A stretch of 64,000 nt of DNA from Diabrotica undecimpunctata (lineage: Eukaryota; Arthropoda; Insecta; Coleoptera; Chrysomelidae), in assembly GCF_040954645.1 (NCBI RefSeq), contig NC_092808.1:13693883-13757882 (forward strand), given 5' to 3'. The notes beneath the pieces are model-generated. The model did no database searches, was not told the DNA's origin, and saw only the letters and a program-made list of their open reading frames with translations. Shown in pieces: positions 37,301 to 48,500 of the stretch. Positions within the stretch are counted from its first letter, which is position 1, and each line of letters starts with the position of its first letter. The position numbers and the translations under genes are program-made.

Positions 37301-40300
37301 ATTATGTGGCCTGTTTCTACTGGTTTTCGTCTACTTAACAAGAATCCTTGCTCTTACTACAAATATACATAAACAAGAAACATAATTCTGAATGATCAAC
37401 TTGAAATAAGTTCTCCCCTCCTCAACTTATTTGGTTAAAGACTATAAAATGTAAACACATACCAAAAATAGATCATTCCAGAAAGGCACTCTGGCTGAAA
37501 CAGCTGTAGTGATTATAATTTAAAATAAATTTTGTGGAAGAGTTGAAAATGAAAGTTTTCAATGTTTTATTGTTAGATTAAACGAATTTCCATCAAGTAA
37601 CGGTCGAATCTATCACTTAAGTCCAATACATTATCTTGTAATTTTTTTGGAATAAATACTCTATTTCCTAATAGGATGCAATTTTGTTCCATTCACAATT
37701 CTTTTCTAGGTTTAAAGTATGGTTTCAAGGATTCATCACACTTTCCTGGGTCAACCAGATAAAATAAAATATTTTACTTTTACTAACAGCAAATCCATCC
37801 ACCAAGCTAAATGAATACAAACAATCTCTAATTTTTGTATTTTCACCACCGGGTAATCGTGATAAACCATCAGCATTATTAATTGTTGTCCCTTTTTTAT
37901 ACTAAATATCGTATTGATAATCCGACAGAGTGATTGCCCATCTTTTACTATGCTTTTAAAGTTTGGCCAACTAGTTCTCTTCTTCTTGTTGGGTTGAAAT
38001 TGTTCTGTTTCAATTGCTCCTAGGGTCAGTAAGATTGGATTATGTGTTGAATCCCCTCCATTTAGTGAGTGTATTTCGTATTGTTGCCCTATATGATGTA
38101 GAATTGTTATATCCAGAAAAGTGGGAAGTCTGTCTTCTCGATGGAAGCATGTTGGTTCCACCGGTCCAACAGTCCAACGGTCTGTCATTTCGGTTTGTTG
38201 CTCTATCGTACCAATTGGGTGATCTCGCGTTTAGGTCTCCTATGATAACTGTGGGCTCTTCTGTATCTATTTAACATATGCTGAAACTATTTTAAGGGTG
38301 TCGTGTTCCGTTAAGATGTTTACTGTGGTGGCCTCCATAGTAAACAATCCATTTGGTGTAGGAATTAGAGTATGCTTTATTGCTGTTGTCATGTTTTTAT
38401 ATTGTGTTTGTACTGCTATGTAATATTTTTGATTTCTTTGGTCACCACCAGGTCTCTTTATTCTCAAACTTCTTTTCTGAAGTTTTCAAATTGTCTGAGG
38501 TAACCAATATTAACTTGCTTTATGTAAATTTTAGGTTAGGTGTAAGACTTGGAGAATATGACATTTCCAATAAAGAAATAGACTGTATAGGCAGTGGTAA
38601 TGACCGAGAATGCAACGAGCCTATTCAGGATGTAGCAATTGAAGATATAATTTCACATTCGAACTTTGACTCTACACAATTTATAAATGATATTGGTCTT
38701 TTGAGAGTTAAAAAAATCGAGTTTAATGAGAGTAAGTATTAAAAATTTTATTTAAAAAAATGTCTTTATAAATTAATTCTCTAACAAGCAAAATCGTAAA
38801 ATGATCGAATCAAGGTACATTTTTTAAAATGTGATAGAGGACTTGAGAGAAAATGGTTTAAATAAAGAAGACAAGATGGACAGAAATGAGTGACAAACAA
38901 GAGTAAGAGCGACACCTGAAAAGAAGTTGACTTGCTAGCGTTTCTCATTTGTTTAAGCGCAATAGGTTGATATCAGTAGAGTCAGGAGAACGAATGTGAG
39001 TTGTCCAAGGAGGAGTTTGCATGTAGAAAGTATATCTGGAAACCAATTTTTAACAAGTAAGTCTGTAGGCGGTAATAAAAAGGGTGATCAGTTCAATTTG
39101 AAATTTGGAAATACCTTTTAAGCCGTCAGCAAATACGGTGGGTATAATTGGATGTTCTTGATTGGATGATACTGCAGCAGCAAAAGGAAGACTCGTATAC
39201 TGTCTTCTAAAGATTAAGAGGAATCTATCGAGTGTCCCATTATAGGGTTTGAATTGGACTCGGTGCGGTGTAAATTCAAAGACCTGTATTTTGAACGACA
39301 TTCTTTTTTATTACGTTCTTTAGAGCAGTTGTAAAGGAATAAATGATTGGCTTTAAGTTATTAATTTATATATTTGATTACTGCGAAGGTTCATTGTGAA
39401 AGCGTTTGCAATAAACTTGTTTTCATACATGTTATTGTCAATAACATTTACCATGGAAAAGGAATATAATAACACACTACCTTTCCTGGATGTTTTATTC
39501 TTTATGAACGATACTGGATATGAGACTCAGGTGTATAGAAAACCAACACACACCAACAGATATTTAAATTAAAAATCAAATCAGAATATTAATATTAAAA
39601 AGGGAATCATTAAATCCTTCACGATAGAGCCAAAATTGCTTGTTCTAACAACAATTCTTTTTTGGAGGAAAAACATATTTGTTAATATCTGTTTTATTAA
39701 AAAATGATATCCTTTATCGTTTATAAATAAGGAATTTTCAACAATCGACCGAATAGAACAGAACAACTTAGAACGAGATCCTACAGCGTACACGAGGAAT
39801 AATACGAGGAAAATAATAATACCATATGATTATAAAAAAAACTTAAAAGGATAGGAAATAAATTCAACATTTCAACAAACACATTCATCATCATCATCAC
39901 GTAGCGCTACAACCCTGGGGGGGGGGCTGAGCTGACTGTACAACTTTTTTCCAATTTGTTCGGTCTTCCATCAACCTAGGGTCAAATGGAATATTCATTT
40001 TTCGAAGATCTGCTTAGATGTTATCTCTCCATCGCATTATTACAGGTCTGACGATGGATTTATAGATTTTGATCTTTGAACTTCTTGTAAGATTTTTTGA
40101 TTTTATGAGCTTATCCAGTGCGAATAGACAGCGGTTTGCAGATTGGATTCTGTCTTTTATTTCTTCAGTAATATCGTTGTCAGCTGTGATTACGGCCCCC
40201 AGATACTTAAAACGTTGTCCTTTTTTGAAATTGAAGGTGTTGACCGTCACATTTTATCCCATTTTGACTCTTCGTGTCGTTCTATTTATACGCATATATT

Positions 40301-43300
40301 TCGTCTTCTCTTCAATAATCTTCAGCCCTACTTCACTTGTTGCTCCTTCCACCTTTTTGAAGATGTCTTTCGTGGATAGGATGGAGTCTCTAACGAGATC
40401 TATGTCATCTGCATATGCGAGTAATAGCTTGGGACCTTGAACCGATAGCAATTCTGTTTTTATTTCGGCCGACCTCATGGCTTTCTCTAATACAAGATTA
40501 AAAACTAGTGGAGATAACGCATCACCCTGTTTGGGTCCACTGTTGATTTCAAAGCTGCCAGACAGTTTATTATTTACACGTACTTTAGATATTCCACCCT
40601 CCATACAGATTTTGGTCATCCGAATGAGTTTCTTTGGTATTGAGAACTCCGCCATGGCATTATATACTTGGCTTCTTTCTACGCTATTATATGTATGTCG
40701 AAAGTCTATGAAAAGATTGTGTATGGGTCTGTTATACTCCCATTCCTTTTTTAGAAGTTGTCTGAGCGTGAATAGTTGATCTATTGTTGATCTGTTTTCC
40801 CTAAAACCGGCTTGATATTCCCCTAGCACATTTTCAGCGTAAGGAATTAGTCTACTAAGAATGATGTTTGAGAGGGTTTTGTATGCCGTGTTTAGGAGTG
40901 AAGTTCCTCTATAATTCGCGCATTTTGTTTTGTTCCCTTTTTTGTGGATGAGCACTATTATGTTTTCCTTCCATCGTGCTGGTATCAATGTGCTCAACAA
41001 ACACATTGAGATCTATTTTGTCTAAAACCAAACATAACAATGAACAAGAAAGGACATAGAATTGTATTTATAAAATACCTTGTGAATGCGATCAGTTTTA
41101 TTTAGGTGAAACATCAAGGCCATTAAATGTTAGAATAAGTGAACATCAATCTTATATTAAAAAGAGAATGTGATAGAGCTCAAATATGTAAACAAGCTTG
41201 GGATATTGAACATAGGGTTCAATGGAATGATTCCAGATAAAAGAAACGAATGGCAAAAAGAGAAAAATCAAGGAAGCGGCTCTAATTATGCTAAATAAGA
41301 CCAATTGTGTCGCAAATTTCTCGGCAGAATGCAGTAAGATCTGGTTGCCCATATTAAAAGAGGAAGTTAATAAAAGGAAAATATTAGTATTAGTAAGTCA
41401 GTAACATATCGAGGATACATCATTTATGTTTTTTAAATAACAAACAAATAAAATCAGAATTTGGTATTTGTTGAGAGTAAACTAAAGGTAAGAACAAATA
41501 CTTACCATGTCGGTATAGTATTATGCGGTTTTTTCCTGGTTTTTCCTCATGATTAACAATGGAATCACTAGCAGGAGAATTTTAATGTCATCATGGCATG
41601 TGGTTGTCTTTTTAAAGAAAAATTACATGCTATGATTTTTTACTGACGGCTCAAGTTAAAGATGATTTCATGTAATCGAATGAACTATCTTACAAATATC
41701 ATTTTAAAGTCGTCTACTTTAAAATGTATAATCTATGCCTGAATTGTGACTATAAATGAGTCAGATAAAATTAAATTATTAGAAGAATTTTTCACCAAGT
41801 AACAAAAAAACAAAATTTGTTTAATTTACTGATGTTTGTATTTTGAGAACGATTTCCGAAGTGGAAATTGAAACGTCAATAAACGTACTTTAATCTTTAA
41901 TTGTGGCTTATTCCCATTTAAATAGTAATTACTTTAAAATGCCACAAGAAAATAGCTTCAGAACAGTATATATGTTGTGGGTATAAAGTAATGGATATGT
42001 CTTATTACCGCTCTGTAGGCACGTTATTACTTTACTTGGTAAGTGTGGTGAACGATTTTTTCTTCTCGTAAATGTCTTATCAGTTTACCATATGTATCTA
42101 TTGTATATGTTATAATCTTGACAGTACCGTTTGGCAGAGTTCTGGTATAGTAGGTTTCTTCCACGACAATTTATGCAAAGTTATCGACAATATCTTTAAA
42201 GTTTTTGACGCCGTATACGAATATTGGAGGTGGTTTTGGTATTTTCTGTTGTTTTTCTGTTTCAGTCTGTTCAGAGCTTTCGGCGTTTGGTAATGCTCTG
42301 TATCGATTTTGTATTTTTGTTGGTGATGAGCTTGGAGAATTGGGATCGGTATTTTGTTTTGGAAATTTACGTTTTTTGACTACTTGCCATGAGTTTTTAT
42401 TTTGGATTTCTTTTAGCTTTGTGTTTGAGGTCTACCCTACAGTAGATGGATTGATTGGGTTGCAGTAAATTAATTGGGGTTGTGGTGAAAATTGTTGTGG
42501 TTGTGGTTGAAGAGCGAATTGATTTTGTGGAATTTTTGATATAGGAGTATTTGTCGGTTGCCAGTATTTGTGGTTTGGTGCATGTTCGGATGTGTATTCT
42601 AGTGGCGAATATTGTTGGAAAGTTGTGTACATGGTCCTGAATTTTTGTTAATAGTGGACCTGCTGCTTACCTGCAATTTCTGCTAATATTACAATAAACA
42701 CTGTTTGTTTGTGTTACGTGTGTGTGAATTGTTCATTGTAGAAAACAGAATTTGGTACGCCACTCTACTGTTTATTTTAATAACCAGAATTTTGGTGGTC
42801 ACTTTTTGCTATCGTACTCGTCGGAATACGTCCTTACTCTACGGTATTCAAGTGAACATTATAAATAAAAGTATAAAATAACGTTGTGGGATATGGTTCA
42901 GGACAGCGAAAATAGCTGAGGGACGGGATGCGGGACGATACACATGTAAAGGTGCGGGGCATGGGACGGGACAAGAGCCTGTCCCGCTGTCCCGCTTAAA
43001 GCCTAATTTTTAATTTCGATTGTATTTGTAATTTAGTCAGTCATTTATTTTTTTTTTAGAAAATATAAGACCAGTGTGTTTACCACGAGAAAAGAAATCT
43101 AACTTTAATCTAACATCAGCACAAGTTTCAGGTTGGGGACGTACGTCATTTAGAAGTGGACGTAAGTTTTAGCTATATTTGTTTAATTGAAAATTTTGAA
43201 TATATAATTTCAAAAAATTATTTTAATAATTAGTTGTATTCCATAATTTTTTTTTTGTACCTCATCGAAAGCTTTCTTCAGATCCTCTTCCTCTATCTTT

Positions 43301-45436
43301 TCTCCTTTGGAAGAATAAAATGGCGTCGTGTAATACGTTTGGCTATTGCTGTCCAATTATCTCCCTAGTGTGCATGTTATTTTGCTTCGGTAAATGAGTA
43401 TGTTTTCCAGTCATGTCTAGTATTTGGTCCAACCATCGTGCCGGAGATCTTGTTTTGGATTTTTTGCCCGCTACGTTGCCTTCAACTATCATTCGTTCCA
43501 TGCCTTCTCTTCTTCTAGTTATATGTCCAAAATATTCTAGTATACTTTGGTTGATAATTGTGGTGAGTGTAGTGTTTATATTTAGTTCTTCAAGTTTTGA
43601 ATTATTTGTGCAATATGCGGTCCATAGTATGCGCAACATTCTACGGTAGACTTACATTTTAAATGCCGTATACTTTTTTTTATTGTCAACTCTTTTCTAT
43701 GATTTATTTCACCGTGAATAAATAGTCTTTTATGCTTTTTGCTTGCGACCTTTTCGAGACTGAACTTCGAGACTGAACCTTCCATGTAGCTCTTTGCCGG
43801 TGGATGTTCGCCTAATGTAAAGGACCGCACATTTGCCACGCTATTACACTGATACAAAATGTACTCTGCTGTTTCTTCCTCTAGGTGACAGAATTTGCAT
43901 AGATCATCATCTGCCAATCCCATCAGCCTCAACTGTCTATTCAGCTTACAGTGCTCTGTTAACCGACCTACTATGGCTTTTGCTATTTTCCTGTTTTTGA
44001 TTATTAGGTCTGCTGTAAATTTTAGTGAGTAATAAGAGTAAGTAAGGTTATTTACAATAATTCGAAACAGTCATACTGGTGGAACTCTGTCCGTTAGTTT
44101 TGCAACGTTGCCAAAGTTGAAAATAATTCTGCTAACTGAGGACTGATAGGAACTGGATTTTTGAGCGTATAGTTCCTTTCGCGGTCCTCAGAAACAGATA
44201 TGATGCACATGGACAGTGGTGATAACGCATCAGAAGGCAAGAAGAGAAAAGATAGAGGGTCAACTTCACCTTTCCTGCAAACCAAAAAAACTGCCAGAAC
44301 ACCAAGCAATAGAAAACCAAGGGAAGAAGATTCAGAGGAGAAGGACGATGTTATGAGTATGTTCTAGAAGATGATGGGGAAACTAAAATAAATCAGGAAT
44401 GAAAATGAGCAATGTAGAAAAGAGATGATAGCGCTTAAAAAAACAAAATATAAAGATAAAGCAAGAATTAGAAGAAACAAAAAACAAATAAACCCAGGTT
44501 GAAAACAAAGTTGAAAGCATTGAAAAATAGATGAAAAGAAATAACATAGTAATTATGGGTCTACCAATAGTCGCAACAGATGAAACACTCTTAAAAAAAC
44601 GTGAAAATTGTATACAAAAGCAACTAAAACAGAATGTCGAAATATAATCTGCAATGAAGCTTAAAAACAAATTATGTCTGGTACAAATTAAGGCGAAAAA
44701 ACTAAGGTAATGAAAGAAAAAAGCAATCTCAGATTTCTTACTGAAGAAAAGATCTTTATCGACGATGACCTGGCCGACAAGGAAAGACACATGAGAAAAT
44801 TGTAAATAAAGGCAAGGAATTAAGAGCTGAAGGTAAAAACGTGAAGATAGGGTACAAAAAACTGACTGTGCATGTCATAAAATGGGAATGGGCGGGAAAT
44901 GGTACTTTCAAACTAAAAAATTCTAGAAATATGCACTCAAAAAATGGCATATACTAGTGGAAAAAGAAAAAGACGGCCAGTTATGCCGATGGACCCTAGC
45001 AATGAACAGGAAAATGAGTTTGAACATAAATAGCAAAACAAGAAATAAGAATACGTACATAAATATTGCGACATGGAATGTACGAAGAGTATACGAGGAG
45101 GGAGCATTAATTAACCTATTAGAAGAACTTAAAAAATATAAAATACACATTATAGCAATACAAGAAACATGTTTGACAGGAAACAACATTAAAAAGATTA
45201 GCCCATACACGTTTTATACGTATAAAACGATTCGTAGTAAAATCTGATAGAATGTGTGTAATTAGAATTAAAGGAAAAGAGAACATGATATCGCTGATAA
45301 ATATTCATGCTCCAACAAAAGAAAAAGGAGAAGAAATGAAAGATACATTTTATGAAAAATTGTCATTGTCTGAAGAAATACAAAGACAAGATATTAAAAT
45401 TATTATAGGCGACGCCAATGTAAGGGTCGGAAGAGA

Positions 45437-45507
<71 letters not shown>

Positions 45508-48500
45508 AACAGACGGTGAAAGTAAACATATGAATACAAATGATAATGGCCAAAAATTGATTACATGTGCAACTGAAAACAAGATGAAAATAATGAGCAC
45601 GCATTTCAGGAGAAAAAAGTTATATAACGGAACGTGAAAAATTCTGGGATCAAATGAAAGTAATCAAATAGACCATATCTTAATACAAAAGAAATTCGCC
45701 AATAATAACAAATGTAAAAACGTGCAGAGGGGCTGACGTAGAGTCAGATCATTTTTTGGTTAGAATTAATATGAGAGACGTGATAATTAAAAAGCATAAA
45801 CAGAAAAAGAAAGAAATTTTCAATAAAATCCTTTATAAAAAGGTATTTTTTTTATATACCTTTTTATAAAGGATTTTATTGAAATTTTTTTTAATATATG
45901 GTATACAGCCAACTACAGGAACTTAGTTTCCTTGTAGAAAAAGAAAGGGCAACGTAACTTTAATTTTGAAAAACTGCGAAAACTTGAGCTAGTGCAGGAT
46001 TATCAAAAGGAAGCACAAGAAACCTATGCCAAACAAGATAGCACTACTTTGAGTAGCATACAACAAAAGTTCTTGGAAATGACAAACACTATAAAGAAAG
46101 CAACGTTAAACAAAAACAAGAACAAAAACAAACCAAGAACAAAAAAAAAATTAGAAAAAACCACAGGTTCGATGACGAATGTAGAACAAATTTAAAAAAG
46201 AGATCAGATTTGAGATTAAAAAGTTTACGATCGCAAAAACAAGACGACCTAGAAAGGTATGCTGAACAACGAAAAAAGGTATAGAAAATCCTAAAGGAGT
46301 GGAAAAGAAAGTATATGGGTGATAAAGTAAAGCGTATTGAAGAAAATTACAAGAAAAATGAAATAAAAATGAATGAATGTCAAAGATAAGTAAAGAGACC
46401 TGATAGTGGAGGAAGACCAAATATGTGAAAGTTGGAAAGAATATTTAGAAGATATGCTAAATTACGGAGTGACTACTGAAAAAAATTATAATGTTCCTAA
46501 GCCTCAAATAGTAATAGAAGAAATACCAAAGCCCACAAGAGAAGAAATTGAAGAAATAATAAAAGATATGAAAAATCAAAAAAGCCCCAGGGAGAGCGGC
46601 ATTGTAACAGAGAACTTATAATATGGAGGCTTTAATAAACCAACTTGGTGAGCTAATAATAGAAGTGTGAGATGCCGAAAAAATGCCGCAGGAATGGAAT
46701 AAGTGGATTATAATTCCTATATACAGAGAGATATAACTTAATGCGCAAACTATAGAGGAATATCCTTATTAGAGGTAATATATAAAGTGCTCGCCATACT
46801 AATTAAAAAACGATTAGAAATATATGTAGAGAAGAATCTAGAAAAATAAAACAAATCCTGATCAATTGCTATGAATACAACATTTCAGCACAAGTACTTT
46901 TCATTAATTACAAAGCCGCCTACGATACAATAGACCGAAACAAATTAATAGAAACGCTAAATTGATTCCAAGTGCCAGAAAAAATAGTAAGATTGGTCAA
47001 AGTGTCAGAAGAATTCGAAGTGAAAAATGCCAATGCTTAGCATATGCTAATGATGTGGTTCTCATTGCAAGAAATGGAGAAGAACTGGCAAATATTGCAA
47101 AAAGACTGATTCGGGAAAGCTCTAAAATGGGACTGAAAGTTACTAATAATAAATCGGAGTATATACATGGAAATCTCGAGCAAAAAAGGAATAAACACCA
47201 GGGGATCCTTTTAAGTGGAGGTGGAGGATGGATCAGTTGTAGAATTCGAGAAGGTGGATGAATATATGTACTTAGGTACTCTTATTGATTAAACATGTAA
47301 GGAAGAAACTGAAATCAACCTGAAACTGACCAAGAGTAACAGGTGTGCTGGAGCCATGAGCGAAATAATTAAAGCCAAAGATATATCTCGTAATACAAAA
47401 ATAAGAGTATACAAAACTATAAGTAGATCCACAATGCTATACGCTGCCAAAACATGGACTATGAACAAAACCATACAGAACAGATTGGAAGCATGGAAAA
47501 GAAAGATCCTTCGCAGAATGTTTGGTGGAAAAGTAGTACAGGGAGAATGGAGAAGACGAACTAATGCAGAAGTGTACCATTTGTATGCTAACCCTACAAT
47601 AACGTGGTAAAAAAACGTAGACTAGAATGGCTCGGACATCTAGAAAGAATGCAAGGTGATAGACTAGTCAAGAATATTGCTTGGAGGGTAACTGAGGGCA
47701 AAAACAAGAGAGGGAGACCAAGAAAGAAATGGAGAGATGTAGCGATGGAAGATGTCAGAGAGATGAAAATCAGAGATTGGAAGCTGATAGCTAAGAACAG
47801 AAAACGACGGAAATTATCCATGTGAGCCTAAAAGGTCTATTAATGCTGTACATATATACAATGCTACTTTTTGCATACAATGCCAATTTTTAAGTATATG
47901 TTGTTGTGTCCATATTCTAATAAACAATATTTTGGGATGGTATTTCTCCTGTGGTCCAATACTTTTTACTTTTCTTTGGTATCATCATTTACTCGTTTTG
48001 TAAATTTCTTTTCCCTGTCACGTTCATTTGTAGATCTTGTGAGTGTTACTTCCATTTATTTATTTGTTCATTTTAAATATTTCTCCAATTGAATTTCTTC
48101 AATTCAATTAAATTTTCCAATTATTTTTGCACGGTATAAAGCATTACATTTGTCGTTTATATTTCTTTAATTTTACTTATTCTTTATTTCTTTCGTACAC
48201 CAATTTGCTTGATTTCTTTTCGCTGTGTGTTTCCAGTCCCATGCAGCTCTCGGTCTCTTAGTATCCTAAGCCAATCAAGTTCTTATTCTTAGACTCTTTC
48301 ATATGGAATCGTTTTTGCAGGTGTGTCATATACCTTTTTATCTTTATGGGTTTGTATTTCTATCTCTTCTACGAAGTATTCTAACTTCTATTGTATTATA
48401 TGTAAAGAAATTAAAGAAAAAATAATATTTCATATTTTCTTTTAGAACAAAGTAATATATTACAATTCGCTACACTGAAAGTTGTTAACAAGAGTGAATG

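Larger units (their letters stand above)
39430..41400 (+). mobile_element. Penelope-like element fragment (end of reverse transcriptase plus GIY-YIG), split by a LINE
   Basis: '[18 protein letters not shown]' and '[15 protein letters not shown]' at about 39440-39568 are the last reverse transcriptase blocks of Penelope-like elements. '[19 protein letters not shown]' (about 39815-39875) continues after the inserted LINE as '[14 protein letters not shown]'. The GIY-YIG endonuclease region follows: '[18 protein letters not shown]' (about 41104-41157) and '[20 protein letters not shown]' (about 41175-41235). Stops and shifts show decay. The insertion at 39886-40993 is precise. The 5' portion is missing. 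Confidence 0.85.
44957..47825 (+). pseudogene. LINE ORF2 pseudogene: endonuclease and reverse transcriptase
   Basis: Endonuclease start '[20 protein letters not shown]' at about 45061-45120, '[14 protein letters not shown]' at about 45400-45438, broken by (AT)n; then '[14 protein letters not shown]' at about 45658. Linker at 45960-46400. Reverse transcriptase: '[19 protein letters not shown]' at about 46748-46805. The block around 'GVRQG' is deleted. The catalytic motif is '[12 protein letters not shown]' (about 47038-47073), so the second catalytic Asp is Asn. Thumb and C-terminus: 'YMYLGTLID', '[10 protein letters not shown]', '[20 protein letters not shown]' and '[20 protein letters not shown]', ending 'RRKLSM' at 47825. 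Inactive. Confidence 0.87.
44200..47870 (+). mobile_element. RTE-like LINE, both ORFs, about 3.7 kb, decayed
   Basis: ORF1 remnants at 44200-44950, with a coiled coil around 44380-44560. ORF2 follows from 44960 to 47825. The 3' end lies just after the stop at 47825. It holds a long (AT)n tract and a hairpin insertion within coding sequence. It is the longest of the RTE-like copies in the window. Confidence 0.85.

Noticed and set aside
45252..45604. Both-strand frames around the Tyr-Ile run as novel proteins
   Set aside because: Plus strand is a LINE endonuclease broken by (AT)n; the minus-strand frames only mirror it.
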